A stretch of 64,000 nucleotides of DNA from Sphingobacterium sp. BN32 (GTDB lineage Bacteria > Bacteroidota > Bacteroidia > Sphingobacteriales > Sphingobacteriaceae), in contig NZ_CP129963.1 in NCBI RefSeq assembly GCF_030503615.1, positions 3,286,001 to 3,350,000 on the forward strand, read 5' to 3'. This document shows, in pieces, positions 18,590 to 28,600 of the stretch. Below the pieces are notes generated by a model, which worked only from the letters and a program-made list of their open reading frames with translations, was not told the DNA's origin and did no database searches. Each line of letters begins with the position of its first letter. Position 1 is the first letter of the stretch. A program made the translations under genes and the position numbers.

Positions 18590-20344
18590 ATGCACAGAAC
18601 ACATACTTGTGGCGAACTAAGAATTGAAGATATTGGAAAAACCGTAACCTTAAGTGGTTGGGTTCAGAAATCACGCGACCTTGGAGGGATGACCTTCATT
18701 GACGTTCGTGATCGATATGGTATTACACAATTAACCTTTAACAGTGATGATGACGAGTCCCTTCGTAGCCGCGCACGCGAGCTAGGGAGAGAGTTTGTGA
18801 TCAAAGCTACAGGAACTGTTATTGAGCGCTCAAGTAAGAACAGTAAAATCCCTACGGGAGAGATTGAAATTAAAGTGAGCAACTTGGAGATTCTAAACGA
18901 ATCGAAGCTACCTCCATTCACTATTGAGGATGAAACGGATGGTGGTGATGATATCCGTATGAAGTATCGTTATTTGGATATTCGTAGAAATCCGGTTAAG
19001 AACAGCTTACTTTTCCGTCATAAAGTAACGCAAGAGGTTAGAAACTATTTATCGAACCTTGACTTCTGTGAGGTGGAGACCCCTTATTTAATTAAGTCTA
19101 CTCCAGAGGGGGCGCGTGACTTTATCGTACCTTCACGTATGAACCCTGGGCAGTTCTATGCCTTACCACAATCGCCTCAAACATTCAAACAGTTATTGAT
19201 GGTCGGTGGTATGGATAAGTACTTCCAAATCGTTAAGTGTTTCCGCGACGAGGATTTACGCGCAGACAGACAGCCGGAGTTTACACAGATCGACTGTGAG
19301 ATGTCATTCGTAGAACAAGAAGACATCTTGAATATCTTCGAAGGCATGACTCGCCACTTATTGAAAACAATCCACGGAATAGAATTAGATCAATTCCCTA
19401 GAATGACATTCGACGAAGCGATGCGCACTTACGGAAACGACAAACCGGATATCCGTTTTGGAATGAAGTTCGGTGAGTTAAACGCCGTTGCTCAGCATAA
19501 AGAGTTTGCTATTTTCAACAATGCCGAACTTGTCGTTGGTATTGCTGTTCCAGAGGCAGCTTCTTATACTAGAAAACAGATTGATGAACTTATCGAATGG
19601 GTAAAACGCCCTCAAGTTGGTGCATCAGGAATGGTCTATGCAAAATACGAAGCTGATGGCAGCATAAAGTCTTCCGTAGATAAATTCTACGATCAGGCAG
19701 ACTTGTTGAAATGGGCAGAAGCCACAGGCGCTAAACCTGGTGACTTGATCTTGATATTATCGGGTCCGGCAAATAAAACACGCGCGCAGTTATCTGCATT
19801 ACGTATGGAATTAGGAAATCGCCTAGGCTTACGCAAGCCTGATGAATTTGCACCGCTATGGGTAATTGACTTCCCATTATTGGAGTGGGATGAAGAAAGC
19901 GGACGCTTCCACGCGATGCACCACCCATTCACCTCTCCAAAATTAGAGGATATGCCTTTATTAGACACCGATCCGGGAAAAGTACGTGCAAATGCATACG
20001 ACTTAGTCCTAAATGGTAATGAAATTGGTGGTGGTTCCATCCGTATCCATGATAAAGAAATGCAAGCCTTGATGTTTAAGCATTTAGGATTCACGGAAGA
20101 GCAAGCACAAGATCAATTTGGATTCCTGATGAATGCCTTCCAATATGGTGCTCCTCCGCACGGCGGATTAGCATTCGGACTTGACCGTTTAACAGCAATT
20201 CTTGGTGGACAGGAGACAATTCGTGACTTTATCGCATTCCCGAAAAATAATTCTGGACGTGACGTGATGATCGATGCTCCTGCGACAATTGCTTTAGAAC
20301 AGCTAGATGAGTTGAATATTGCGTTAAAACCTCTAACAAAATAA
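18590..20344 (+). CDS. aspS: Aspartate-tRNA ligase
   Basis: Class II synthetase charging tRNA-Asp. It has an N-terminal OB-fold anticodon-binding domain ([21 protein letters not shown]), class II motif 2 in [19 protein letters not shown], a GAD insertion domain in the middle (about 290-420) and motif 3 in [16 protein letters not shown] near the C-terminus. Its 584 residues and the GAD domain are the bacterial form. Whether it also charges tRNA-Asn cannot be told from the window. It is monocistronic, with a terminator at 20398-20426. Confidence 0.97.
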   Translation: MHRTHTCGELRIEDIGKTVTLSGWVQKSRDLGGMTFIDVRDRYGITQLTFNSDDDESLRSRARELGREFVIKATGTVIERSSKNSKIPTGEIEIKVSNLEILNESKLPPFTIEDETDGGDDIRMKYRYLDIRRNPVKNSLLFRHKVTQEVRNYLSNLDFCEVETPYLIKSTPEGARDFIVPSRMNPGQFYALPQSPQTFKQLLMVGGMDKYFQIVKCFRDEDLRADRQPEFTQIDCEMSFVEQEDILNIFEGMTRHLLKTIHGIELDQFPRMTFDEAMRTYGNDKPDIRFGMKFGELNAVAQHKEFAIFNNAELVVGIAVPEAASYTRKQIDELIEWVKRPQVGASGMVYAKYEADGSIKSSVDKFYDQADLLKWAEATGAKPGDLILILSGPANKTRAQLSALRMELGNRLGLRKPDEFAPLWVIDFPLLEWDEESGRFHAMHHPFTSPKLEDMPLLDTDPGKVRANAYDLVLNGNEIGGGSIRIHDKEMQALMFKHLGFTEEQAQDQFGFLMNAFQYGAPPHGGLAFGLDRLTAILGGQETIRDFIAFPKNNSGRDVMIDAPATIALEQLDELNIALKPLTK

Positions 20345-20397
20345 TAGGAATCGGTTTTTCCACATCCACTCATTAACGGATAAATTATTATCTTTAT

Positions 20398-20433
20398 AAA
20401 AGTTGACCATATCCCGGTCAACTTTTATTTTTG
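20398..20433 (+). terminator. aspS terminator overlapping the promoter of the next gene
   Basis: Perfect 11-bp stem AAAAGTTGACC / GGTCAACTTTT (20398-20408, 20416-20426) followed by ATTTTTG. The same bases carry a promoter-like pair for the LutB-like gene. Confidence 0.85.
20403..20433 (+). promoter_or_regulatory. Putative promoter of the LutB-like gene
   Basis: TTG (20403-20405), 20 nt, TATTTTTG (20426-20433), a full TAnnTTTG match. The ATG is at 20456, giving a leader of about 15 bases. Confidence 0.55.
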
Positions 20434-20455
20434 TATACATCGCACACAATACCCT

Positions 20456-21841
20456 ATGGCAGCATCAGTAGCAGACAAATTCCTTCAGGACAGTAAGACG
20501 AAATCGTTCGATTTGCGCCATCGGCAGATTATCAATACGAATATTGATAAGTATAATGTGGCTTTTGAGCGTGGCAAATCGAAATTTCATGACCTGGAGA
20601 ATTCGAAACAGAAGGCTAATCTGATCAAATGGAAGGTGATCGAAAATCTGGATCGATATTTATTGGATTTCGAGTCTAATTTCACGAAGAACGGCGGCCA
20701 TGTGATCTGGGCGAATGATGCGGAAGAAGCAAGACAGGAGATTGCGAAGATTATCGAACAGCACAACGCGAAGTCGGTCATCAAATCCAAATCGATGGCG
20801 ACGGAGGAGATTGAACTGAATCACTTTCTTGCCAAGAAAAATATCGAAACCATTGAAAGCGATTTAGGTGAATTCATTATTCAACTATTAGATCAAAAGC
20901 CTTATCATTTCGTTACTCCTGCTATGCACCTTAGTTTGGAAGATATTGCCAAGCTATTCCATGAGCGTTTCGAGACACCCATGGAAGCGACAGCGGAGGA
21001 ATTGACCATGAAGGCGCGTGAGATATTACGCGAGAAATATACGACTGCAGATATTGGTATCAGCGGTGCGAATTTTTTAGTTGCAGACTCAGGAAGTATC
21101 GCCATCACAGAAAACGAAGGGAATGCGCGTCTGACGACCTCCTTTCCGAAAGTTCATATTGCGGTTGTCGGCATTGAGAAGGTTATTCCCAGTATGGCCG
21201 ACCTGGATTTGTTCTGGCCGCTCCTCGCCTCCCACGGAACCGGACAAAACCTAACGGTTTACAACACCCTCCTAAGCGGGCCTCGCAAGGCCTCCGAAAC
21301 GGACGGTCCGGAAGAAATGTATGTAATCCTATTAGACAATGGACGCAGCAATGTATTAGAACAAAAAGACCAACGTCAAGGACTATACTGCATCCGTTGC
21401 GGCGCCTGTCTTAATGTTTGCCCTATCTATCAAAATATTGGCGGTCATACCTATGAAACGACCTATCAAGGACCTATTGGCTCTTTGATTTCTCCACACC
21501 TGAATGGCATGAAAGAGTTTAAGCACTTGAGTTATGCCTCTTCGCTATGTGGAAAATGTACGGAAGTATGCCCAGTAGGCATTGATATTCAAAAAATGCT
21601 CTTGTTGAATCGTCGCGACTCGGTTCAGGAGAATCTAACGACCGGTGCGGAGAAGAAAGCATGGGGCCTGTTTACCTGGGCTATTCAGAAGCGCAAGATC
21701 ATCGATTTCTTCGGCGGTAAAACCAAAAACTTCTTTATCAAGAATTTCTTTAGAAAGGCATGGGGAGAAAATAGAGAACTCCCTAAGATTGCGGAGAAAT
21801 CTTTCTCTCAGCAATATAAGGAAATGCAGAAAAAGAAGTAA
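20456..21841 (+). CDS. LutB-like iron-sulfur LUD-domain protein
   Basis: 461 residues. An N-terminal LUD domain (about 60-290) precedes two 4Fe-4S binding motifs: CIRCGACLNVCP and, about 50 residues on, CGKCTEVCPVG. This is the LutB/YkgF family, whose members work with LutA and LutC in oxidising L-lactate to pyruvate. Neither lutA nor lutC is adjacent here, so either they lie elsewhere or the protein has another redox role. It is cytoplasmic. A basic helical tail (about 60 residues) follows the clusters. Confidence 0.85.
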   Translation: MAASVADKFLQDSKTKSFDLRHRQIINTNIDKYNVAFERGKSKFHDLENSKQKANLIKWKVIENLDRYLLDFESNFTKNGGHVIWANDAEEARQEIAKIIEQHNAKSVIKSKSMATEEIELNHFLAKKNIETIESDLGEFIIQLLDQKPYHFVTPAMHLSLEDIAKLFHERFETPMEATAEELTMKAREILREKYTTADIGISGANFLVADSGSIAITENEGNARLTTSFPKVHIAVVGIEKVIPSMADLDLFWPLLASHGTGQNLTVYNTLLSGPRKASETDGPEEMYVILLDNGRSNVLEQKDQRQGLYCIRCGACLNVCPIYQNIGGHTYETTYQGPIGSLISPHLNGMKEFKHLSYASSLCGKCTEVCPVGIDIQKMLLLNRRDSVQENLTTGAEKKAWGLFTWAIQKRKIIDFFGGKTKNFFIKNFFRKAWGENRELPKIAEKSFSQQYKEMQKKK

Positions 21842-21861
21842 TCAAAAGTTTATCTGGACGC

Positions 21862-21916
21862 CAATGCGTAGAGCCCTTTCATTGAAGGGCTCCGAAAAGA
21901 AATTCTTTACGCATTG
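21862..21916. repeat. Nested inverted repeats in the convergent gap after the LutB-like gene
   Basis: Outer arms CAATGCGTA (21862-21870) and TACGCATTG (21908-21916) enclose an inner hairpin GAGCCCTT / AAGGGCTC (21871-21878, 21885-21892). There is no clear U-tract on either strand. It may still end both converging transcripts. Confidence 0.7.
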
Positions 21917-21939
21917 TTATAGAATCCTAAATCTTATAC

Positions 21940-23775
21940 CTATCGCTTGTCCAAGACCGCAGCATTTTCTGCCATGCGAATAAATTCTGCTCTGTAGCCC
22001 TCATCATCTTTTCCTTTGGCAGCTTTTGCACGAGCCACTAAATTGTTATAACTTGATTCTTGCTTATAGTCTGAATTACGCAGCAACATTCCCAATTCGG
22101 CTACTGCTGTCGCAAATCTAAAGTCTTCGCTCATTTGATCCATGCTCGCCATTTTGTTGGATACAACGACCTGTTGCAATTTACTCTTATCACTTTCCGG
22201 TTCTTTATAGCGGAATTTCACAGTTGCCAACTCTCCATTTAATGTACCTTGGTTTGCTTTCTTATTGTCTTGATATTTCAAGGCATCGACTGTACCGATG
22301 ATGCTGCTCTTTACGCCTACTGGCACAATTTCATAGATCGCCGTCACGCTATGTCCTACACCCATATCGCCACCTAACTTGGCGTCGTTATTGAAATCAT
22401 CCGCAGCGAGCAAGCGGTTCTCATAACCTACTAAGCGATATGCTTGTACATAAGCTGGATTAAATTCGATCTGAATTTTAACATCCTTGGCAACGGTAAA
22501 CAATGTTCCTCCAAACTCGGTAACCATTGCTTTGCGCGCTTCGGAGATATTATCGATATAGGCATAATTCCCATGTCCTTTATTCGCCAACAATTCCATC
22601 TTACTATCCTTTAAGTTACCCATTCCAAAACCTAACACCGTCAAATGCACACCACTTTCACGTTCTTTGCTGATGAGTTTTTCCATATCGTCGTCGCTTG
22701 ATGCACCGACATTAAAATCGCCATCCGATGCTAGGATGATACGGTTATTTCCGTTCTTCATGAAGTTTTGGCGGGCGATATCGTACGCTTTACGAATACC
22801 AGCACCCCCAGCTGTGCTACCTCCTGATACCAATTCGTCGATCGCTTCTTTGATCTTCATCTTCTGACTGCCTGAAGTGCTTTCCAATTTTACTCCGGCA
22901 CTACCTGCGTAAGTAACGATGGCAACCCGGTCTTGATCGCGTAATTGATCCACTAATAATTTCAAAGAGGATTTTACGAGTGGCAGTTTATTCGCTGCAT
23001 ACATGGATCCGGAAACATCGATTAAGAAAACGAAATTTGATGCTGGCAGTTGTGCCGATGGAATATCCTTCGCCTTCAAGGCTATGCGAAGGAGCTGATG
23101 TTCTTTGTTCCACGGGGAAACACCCAATTCGGTGTAAATTCTCACGGGATCACCATTCGTAGGCGCTTTAAGATCATATTGGAAATAGTTGATCATTTCC
23201 TCTACGCGTACTGCATCACGATCAGGCAGGTTGCCTGCATTGATCATCCGACGAACATTGCTATATGATGCCGCATCCACGTCGGCCGCAAAAGTTGATA
23301 GCGGGTCTTTTAAAGGTGATTTAAAAGCATTCTCATCAATATTTTTATAAGTTTCAGCATCCTCAGCCATTGGCATTCGTCCAAGTATAATGCCTCGCGA
23401 AGCACTTGCTACTTCATAACCAACCGTGTTCATCTTAGGGCTACCCTTTACTCCTGTTACAACAATTTCCTCTAAGACCTGATTTTCTGCTTGTAAAGCG
23501 ATATTGATTACTGTCTTTTTTCCAACTTTAACGGTCTGGGTTTGAAAAGCGATGAAGCTGAATACTAATTTATCCCCATCAGCCGCTTTAATTGAATACT
23601 TCCCGTCTTGCCCTGTGTGTGTACTTCTATATTTACCTAAGACTGAGACCTCTACCCCTTGCAAAGGGAGATTCGACCCGCGATCTGTCACTTGCCCGGT
23701 GACAACCTTTTCCTGCGCATGAGCTCCGCCTACTAAAGCGAAAAACACCATCAAAATGCTGAGTATACTTTTCAT
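21940..23775 (-). CDS. Exported VWA-domain protein with N-terminal carboxypeptidase-regulatory-like domain
   Basis: 611 residues. A signal peptide (about 1-20, ending GGAHA) precedes a CarboxypepD_reg-like beta domain (about 26-96), then a motif that looks like a TonB box (LEEIVVTG, 101-108), a conserved region (about 155-245), a VWA domain with an intact MIDAS DVSGS (253-257), and a C-terminal DUF3520-type region as in YfbK proteins. It should be in the periplasm or at the surface and bind a metal-dependent ligand. It is divergently transcribed from an ECF sigma/anti-sigma pair, which suggests shared regulation. Confidence 0.8.
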   Translation of the reverse strand: MKSILSILMVFFALVGGAHAQEKVVTGQVTDRGSNLPLQGVEVSVLGKYRSTHTGQDGKYSIKAADGDKLVFSFIAFQTQTVKVGKKTVINIALQAENQVLEEIVVTGVKGSPKMNTVGYEVASASRGIILGRMPMAEDAETYKNIDENAFKSPLKDPLSTFAADVDAASYSNVRRMINAGNLPDRDAVRVEEMINYFQYDLKAPTNGDPVRIYTELGVSPWNKEHQLLRIALKAKDIPSAQLPASNFVFLIDVSGSMYAANKLPLVKSSLKLLVDQLRDQDRVAIVTYAGSAGVKLESTSGSQKMKIKEAIDELVSGGSTAGGAGIRKAYDIARQNFMKNGNNRIILASDGDFNVGASSDDDMEKLISKERESGVHLTVLGFGMGNLKDSKMELLANKGHGNYAYIDNISEARKAMVTEFGGTLFTVAKDVKIQIEFNPAYVQAYRLVGYENRLLAADDFNNDAKLGGDMGVGHSVTAIYEIVPVGVKSSIIGTVDALKYQDNKKANQGTLNGELATVKFRYKEPESDKSKLQQVVVSNKMASMDQMSEDFRFATAVAELGMLLRNSDYKQESSYNNLVARAKAAKGKDDEGYRAEFIRMAENAAVLDKR

Positions 23776-23868
23776 GATTCTAATTTTTTGTAGAGGGATG
23801 CAGATATGTGCAGATTTCCATAAACGAGAAAAAAAAATTATTTTACCCCTTGAATTTGCATTAGGATC

Positions 23869-24429
23869 TTGTCAAAACCAACATTACAATCTGATGAAGA
23901 GTTATTGGACACCTACCTACGGGAGGGTGATCTCGCCTGTCTTGGTGATCTATACCAACGTCACAGCGAGATGGTATTCTATGTATGCCTGCGTTATTTC
24001 AAAGAACCGGAGCGCAGCCGAGATGCGGTAATGCAAATTTTCGAAGAGCTCATCGAAAAAGTTAAGAAGCAGTCTATTCAAGATTTCCCGCGCTGGCTTT
24101 ATGTGGTCAGTAAAAACCACTGTCTTATGGCATTACGGTCGGCAAAAAGCAAACCTGAAATTGTTACAAATGACTTTGTGGAATTTGCGGCAAACCTGCA
24201 TCAGGAGGAAAACTATAAAGAGCGGGAGGAACAATTGTCGCAATTGGAGAGCTGTATAGATCGATTAATAGAAAAACAACAACAGAGCATCCGTCTCTTC
24301 TTCATTGAGGAGAAATGCTATAAAGAGGTTGCCGAGATAACCGGATACAGTATGAACGACGTTAAGAGCGCCATTCAGAATGGAAAGAGGAACCTCAAAA
24401 TTTGTATGGAAAGGGCACAACATGAGTAA
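23869..24429 (+). CDS. ECF-type RNA polymerase sigma factor
   Basis: 186 residues with sigma region 2 (DLYQRHSEMVFYVCLRYF) and region 4 (the helix-turn-helix around CYKEVAEITGYSMNDVKSAIQNGKRNL). The start is taken as TTG at 23869, because the frame is closed by a stop at 23851 and no ATG or GTG lies between. The next ATG would remove part of region 2. AGGA lies only 2 bases upstream, so the start is not certain. It overlaps the following membrane protein by 8 bases (ATGAGTAA), the usual layout for a sigma/anti-sigma pair. Confidence 0.85.
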   Translation: MSKPTLQSDEELLDTYLREGDLACLGDLYQRHSEMVFYVCLRYFKEPERSRDAVMQIFEELIEKVKKQSIQDFPRWLYVVSKNHCLMALRSAKSKPEIVTNDFVEFAANLHQEENYKEREEQLSQLESCIDRLIEKQQQSIRLFFIEEKCYKEVAEITGYSMNDVKSAIQNGKRNLKICMERAQHE

Positions 24430-25657
24430 TCATTTTGATATCGCTTATTTACGTAGGTATGTGAACGGCGAATTAAGCTCCTCCGAGATGTACGCTATTG
24501 AGAAAGCTTCGCATCGGGACGAAATGCTGATGGATATCATTATGGGCCTGGAAGAAGAGCAACGACTGAAGAGCAGCCTGAATCCAGCGGAGCTGCATGC
24601 CGCGATTTACGAACGCACGCATCCCGAGAAAATAAGAACGCTGCTTCCTTATAAAGCTTTGGGAATTGCTGCCTCTTTATTATTGGTACTGGGAATTGGA
24701 ACGATTTGGTATTTGAATAGACCGGAAGATGCAGCTGAATTAGCGATGGCACCAGCCGATATTGCTGAAACGGCCCCTACCGATACGACCTTAAACAGCA
24801 TTGAATTAGACCCTTTTGAAGAGGATTCGACGAGCAACCCGATTGCCGCAGTACCCGAATTGAGCGAATCTAAAACACAACCATCGCCAACACGGACAGC
24901 AAAACGCTCCAACAAAATGGAAGAAACGCGAAAGAAAGACCTGGTTATCAGCCCGGACTTATTTATTGATACAGTTCAGGTGATTTCTGGAAAAATGCTT
25001 GCGAAACGCTCTCCGGCCAACAATCCAAACGTCATCAGCTTACAGGGCAAGGTATCGGGTATCAATGTTGCCCCTCAGGCGGAGATGTCTGCACGGGTGG
25101 GCAGTCCACAGGACTACAAACGTATTATTACAGGTGAAGTTGTTGATCAAGAGTCGGGATATCCAATTCCACAGGCGACGGTTAGAAATGTGAAAACGAA
25201 TGAAGTGGTGATGACGGATTCATCAGGAAGTTTTGTGATGCCTTCAGCGATAGAATCTACCGAACTTGAAATATTATCCATAGGATACCAGTCTGCACGT
25301 ATTCTGGCGAGCAATCAACAAACCATCCGACTGGCACCAGATTATGCAACATTGGATGAGGTAGTGAGCGTTCGTCCTGGAAAAACTGACAGCAAGATAA
25401 AATCGGAACCATTAATAGGTTGGAAAGCCTACAAAAAATATATTAATGACCATAGCAAGGAATCTCTATATGGTAAAGGCGTTGTAACGCTTGTTTTTGA
25501 AATCAACAATTTTGGTCGTCCGATGAATATTGTTGTTTTGAAATCCGCCAATCCATCGCTAGATCAACAAGCGATTCAGATTATTAAGAATGGTCCGGAT
25601 TGGAAAAAAGGCAATGACGGAAAGAAAATGGAAGTGAAGATTGAGTTCAGGCAGTAG
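24422..25657 (+). CDS. Membrane anti-sigma-like protein with carboxypeptidase-regulatory and TonB C-terminal domains
   Basis: 411 residues from the ATG at 24422, which overlaps the sigma stop. Order: a cytoplasmic helical part (about 1-75, an anti-sigma position), one membrane helix (77-97), an acidic Pro/Thr linker, a short segment NVISLQGKVSGINVAP (203-218) that resembles the plug of SusC receptors, a CarboxypepD_reg-like domain (about 237-305), a TonB-box-like LDEVV (311-315) and a TonB C-terminal domain (about 333-411). The sigma-binding role is inferred from the gene order. The domain chain is unusual: parts of a TonB receptor and of TonB itself occur on one periplasmic arm. Confidence 0.8.
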   Translation: MSNHFDIAYLRRYVNGELSSSEMYAIEKASHRDEMLMDIIMGLEEEQRLKSSLNPAELHAAIYERTHPEKIRTLLPYKALGIAASLLLVLGIGTIWYLNRPEDAAELAMAPADIAETAPTDTTLNSIELDPFEEDSTSNPIAAVPELSESKTQPSPTRTAKRSNKMEETRKKDLVISPDLFIDTVQVISGKMLAKRSPANNPNVISLQGKVSGINVAPQAEMSARVGSPQDYKRIITGEVVDQESGYPIPQATVRNVKTNEVVMTDSSGSFVMPSAIESTELEILSIGYQSARILASNQQTIRLAPDYATLDEVVSVRPGKTDSKIKSEPLIGWKAYKKYINDHSKESLYGKGVVTLVFEINNFGRPMNIVVLKSANPSLDQQAIQIIKNGPDWKKGNDGKKMEVKIEFRQ

Positions 25658-25689
25658 TTTCGATGTATGTATGCTTGAATTCGATTTTC

Positions 25690-28600
25690 TTACTTCATTT
25701 CCCGTTTTGTCGTATCTAGCTTCGGAATCGGCTTGAACAGCAAGTCGCTGTTGGATCCGCTCCAGTTCCATAATTTTCTCCAGAACTCACCAAGCGTATT
25801 AAACTCCTGACGGTAAATCAAACCTACGGCATTGATATAATCGTCGGTTGGGGTGAATAAAATATTTCGGGTATTCAATCGATTGTATGCACGGAACATT
25901 AAGTTACCATCCCTACGCAACTTAAAGGTTAATTCGGCATCGGTTGCTACTTTATTAGAGAAGAAGGTTAAGTCTGTGGTTTGCACATTTCTTCTATCCA
26001 CGATCCCCCCTGTCAGCACAAGTCGGTCGTTAAAGAATCGGAAGGATGCAGACGCATCGTTCAGCGAGCGGATATTGAAATCTAAGAAATCGATCTTGAG
26101 CGATTGTGCTAAGATATTGTTCAACTGGTTGAAGGCGATTTCTGTTCCTGCGGACAATAGTGTATTATTCACCTCGCGCCCCAATTCATTGTTAGAACTT
26201 GCGGTAAAGCTTCGTCTTACGATCAAGCTCAGCGCCTGCTGATTGACATTGTTGGCATCACTAAGGTAAGCCTGAAGCTCATCTTTAACATATGGTGTTT
26301 GCGGGAAGTTAAGATCGAAGGACACATCGGGCTGGCTCAATGTTCCTTTAATATTCATATCCGCCTGCGCCATAACGCGCTCATCCTGTCCGGAGCGTCC
26401 TGCAGCGTTATACAATGGAGCGATTGACGTGCGTTGTTGATAGATCGCCGTCATATTGATGGTAGCCCCCGATGGGGAGCCTGTCCAACGAATCGTACCG
26501 CCTTGTTTGATATCGAAGAACTTATTAAAGAAATCCTGCGCGGTAAAATGGAATTTTCCGGAATTAACGGTGTAATCACCAAACATCTCAAAATCCCCAA
26601 GACTGGAAACTTTTAAGGTGATTTCGCCGGTTCCATTTCCTTTCAACGAACCTAAGTCGGTTTGGAGGTTGACTTCTGCGGTTGGCGTAAATTCAATATC
26701 CATGTTCATGGTCATCCCTTTCAAGAGATACTTAGACTCCTGCTGTTTATTTTTGCTGGAATCATTGCTTACGAAATAGATGAAGTCACTATCGGTGACC
26801 GTCATTGCGGAGTTGAACGGAATGGTAATGGAAGTGTTATCCTCCGATCTCGCTTTGATGTTGATGTCGATTGCAGAGGTCGCTCCCTTGAATTTAAAGG
26901 TACCGGTGGCATAAGCCGTCCCGAAGTAAAGGTTATTATCTTTATAGGTCGTATTCAGAATCATGGTATTGTTCGTCACGACATCGACATCGATATAAGG
27001 ATTGCTCAACTTATTCAGATTGACAATGCCGTTGGCAACGGCTTGATGGCCTTTGCTATCATGGAAAGCCACCTGGTTCAACATGATGCTGTTCTTGTCC
27101 AACAATACCGTTTGATTACTGATATTATAGGAAGTTTTGAGGTAATTTACGTTGAAAGAAGCATATTCTATTTTCGAAATAGCGTTGAATTCCGGATTTT
27201 TCAGCGTTCCTCCAATCTGAATTTCAGCATTCATTCTGCCCTGCAACTGGGAGGTTAAGTTCCGCACGAATGGTTGGAAAAGAATCAGTTCCATCTGATT
27301 GAGGGAGCCTTTAAGGTTCAGTTCTTGATCGGCAGCAGCAATTTGATAGGTACCATTCAACTTCAAGCCTTTGTTGAGATCGTCCAAGAGCTGTAGATCG
27401 AGGTTCGCTTGTTTGGTCTCGGGATCAAAATCTGCTAATAAACGTAGTTGCCCGATTGGGATTTGATTGTAAACCAAAGGACTAGTTTGCACATTGGCAG
27501 AGAGATAGGGCTTCTTAAATGCGGAGTGCAATTCAATATCTCCATTTAACTCCCCATCTAGGCGTATACCCAAGGGTTTCAGCACCACTTCCAGGGCATT
27601 CAAGTTAAACTTGCTGAAATTGACTTCCAGCTTATCGTCTTCATTTGATAATACACCGTTGAAAGCAACCTTTTGTTGACCTTGGCTCGCAATGAGATTG
27701 GTCAAGTAGAATTTACCCTTTGACACACGCATTTCTGCATCGGTATTTAACGTCCAAGGTTCTTTGTTGATAATGATTGACGATTTATTGAAGTGTATAT
27801 ACGCCGGCTTATTATGTGCGAAATGTATATCGCCGTTTAGGCGGAGATAGTTGAGATCGGTCTCTTTAGCGCCATTTATGCTGAACAGCAGACTATCATT
27901 AGAAAGTATATTATTGATTTCAATATCGGTTACAAAAATGCTATCGCTCAAAAAGAGCTTGTCGGCCGTAATATCTAGAGAGAAAGCGTCTTCATCGGCA
28001 TTTTCACGGATATGTATATTTTGCAGATTGACTCCCTGATAGCGCACGAAAGGGCTGAATGCAGTGAATTGCGCCGTATAGTCTTCGGACGAGAAGTGTG
28101 CTTCCAATGACGCTCCATCATCCAGTATAAGTGTTGGGTCTAGAAATGCCGATACCGGCTCGAAGGATTTAACATTCAATTGCAAGTCGAATATCTGCGG
28201 ATTGTAGGGTTCTACTGTTAGGCCAATTGCTGGAGCATAGCGCATCGCTAAGGCTTTGAAGTAAGGGATGAGCGTATTTAGGTCGATCACTCCTTTCATT
28301 TCCGCATCCAGCACATTAGACCGCAGGGTTAGCAATCGATCCATCTGCGTTCCTTCTGCAGAGAAGAAAAGATCGTCGACCGTGAAATCTCCTTTTGTAG
28401 TTCGCATGTTAATCTGCTCGGCAATCACTTCACCGTTCAGGTTATTGAGCGTGTTGCCGGTAAGATGGGTATTGATTTTAGAATTGAAGATGACAATGCT
28501 GTCTTTATCCACAAACCCCAATTTTTTCAGGTTAATCAAGTCTACATCCGCAGACAGGTCGTAGCTTGCTTCTTCGGATTGTAAATCCACTATAGCATCA

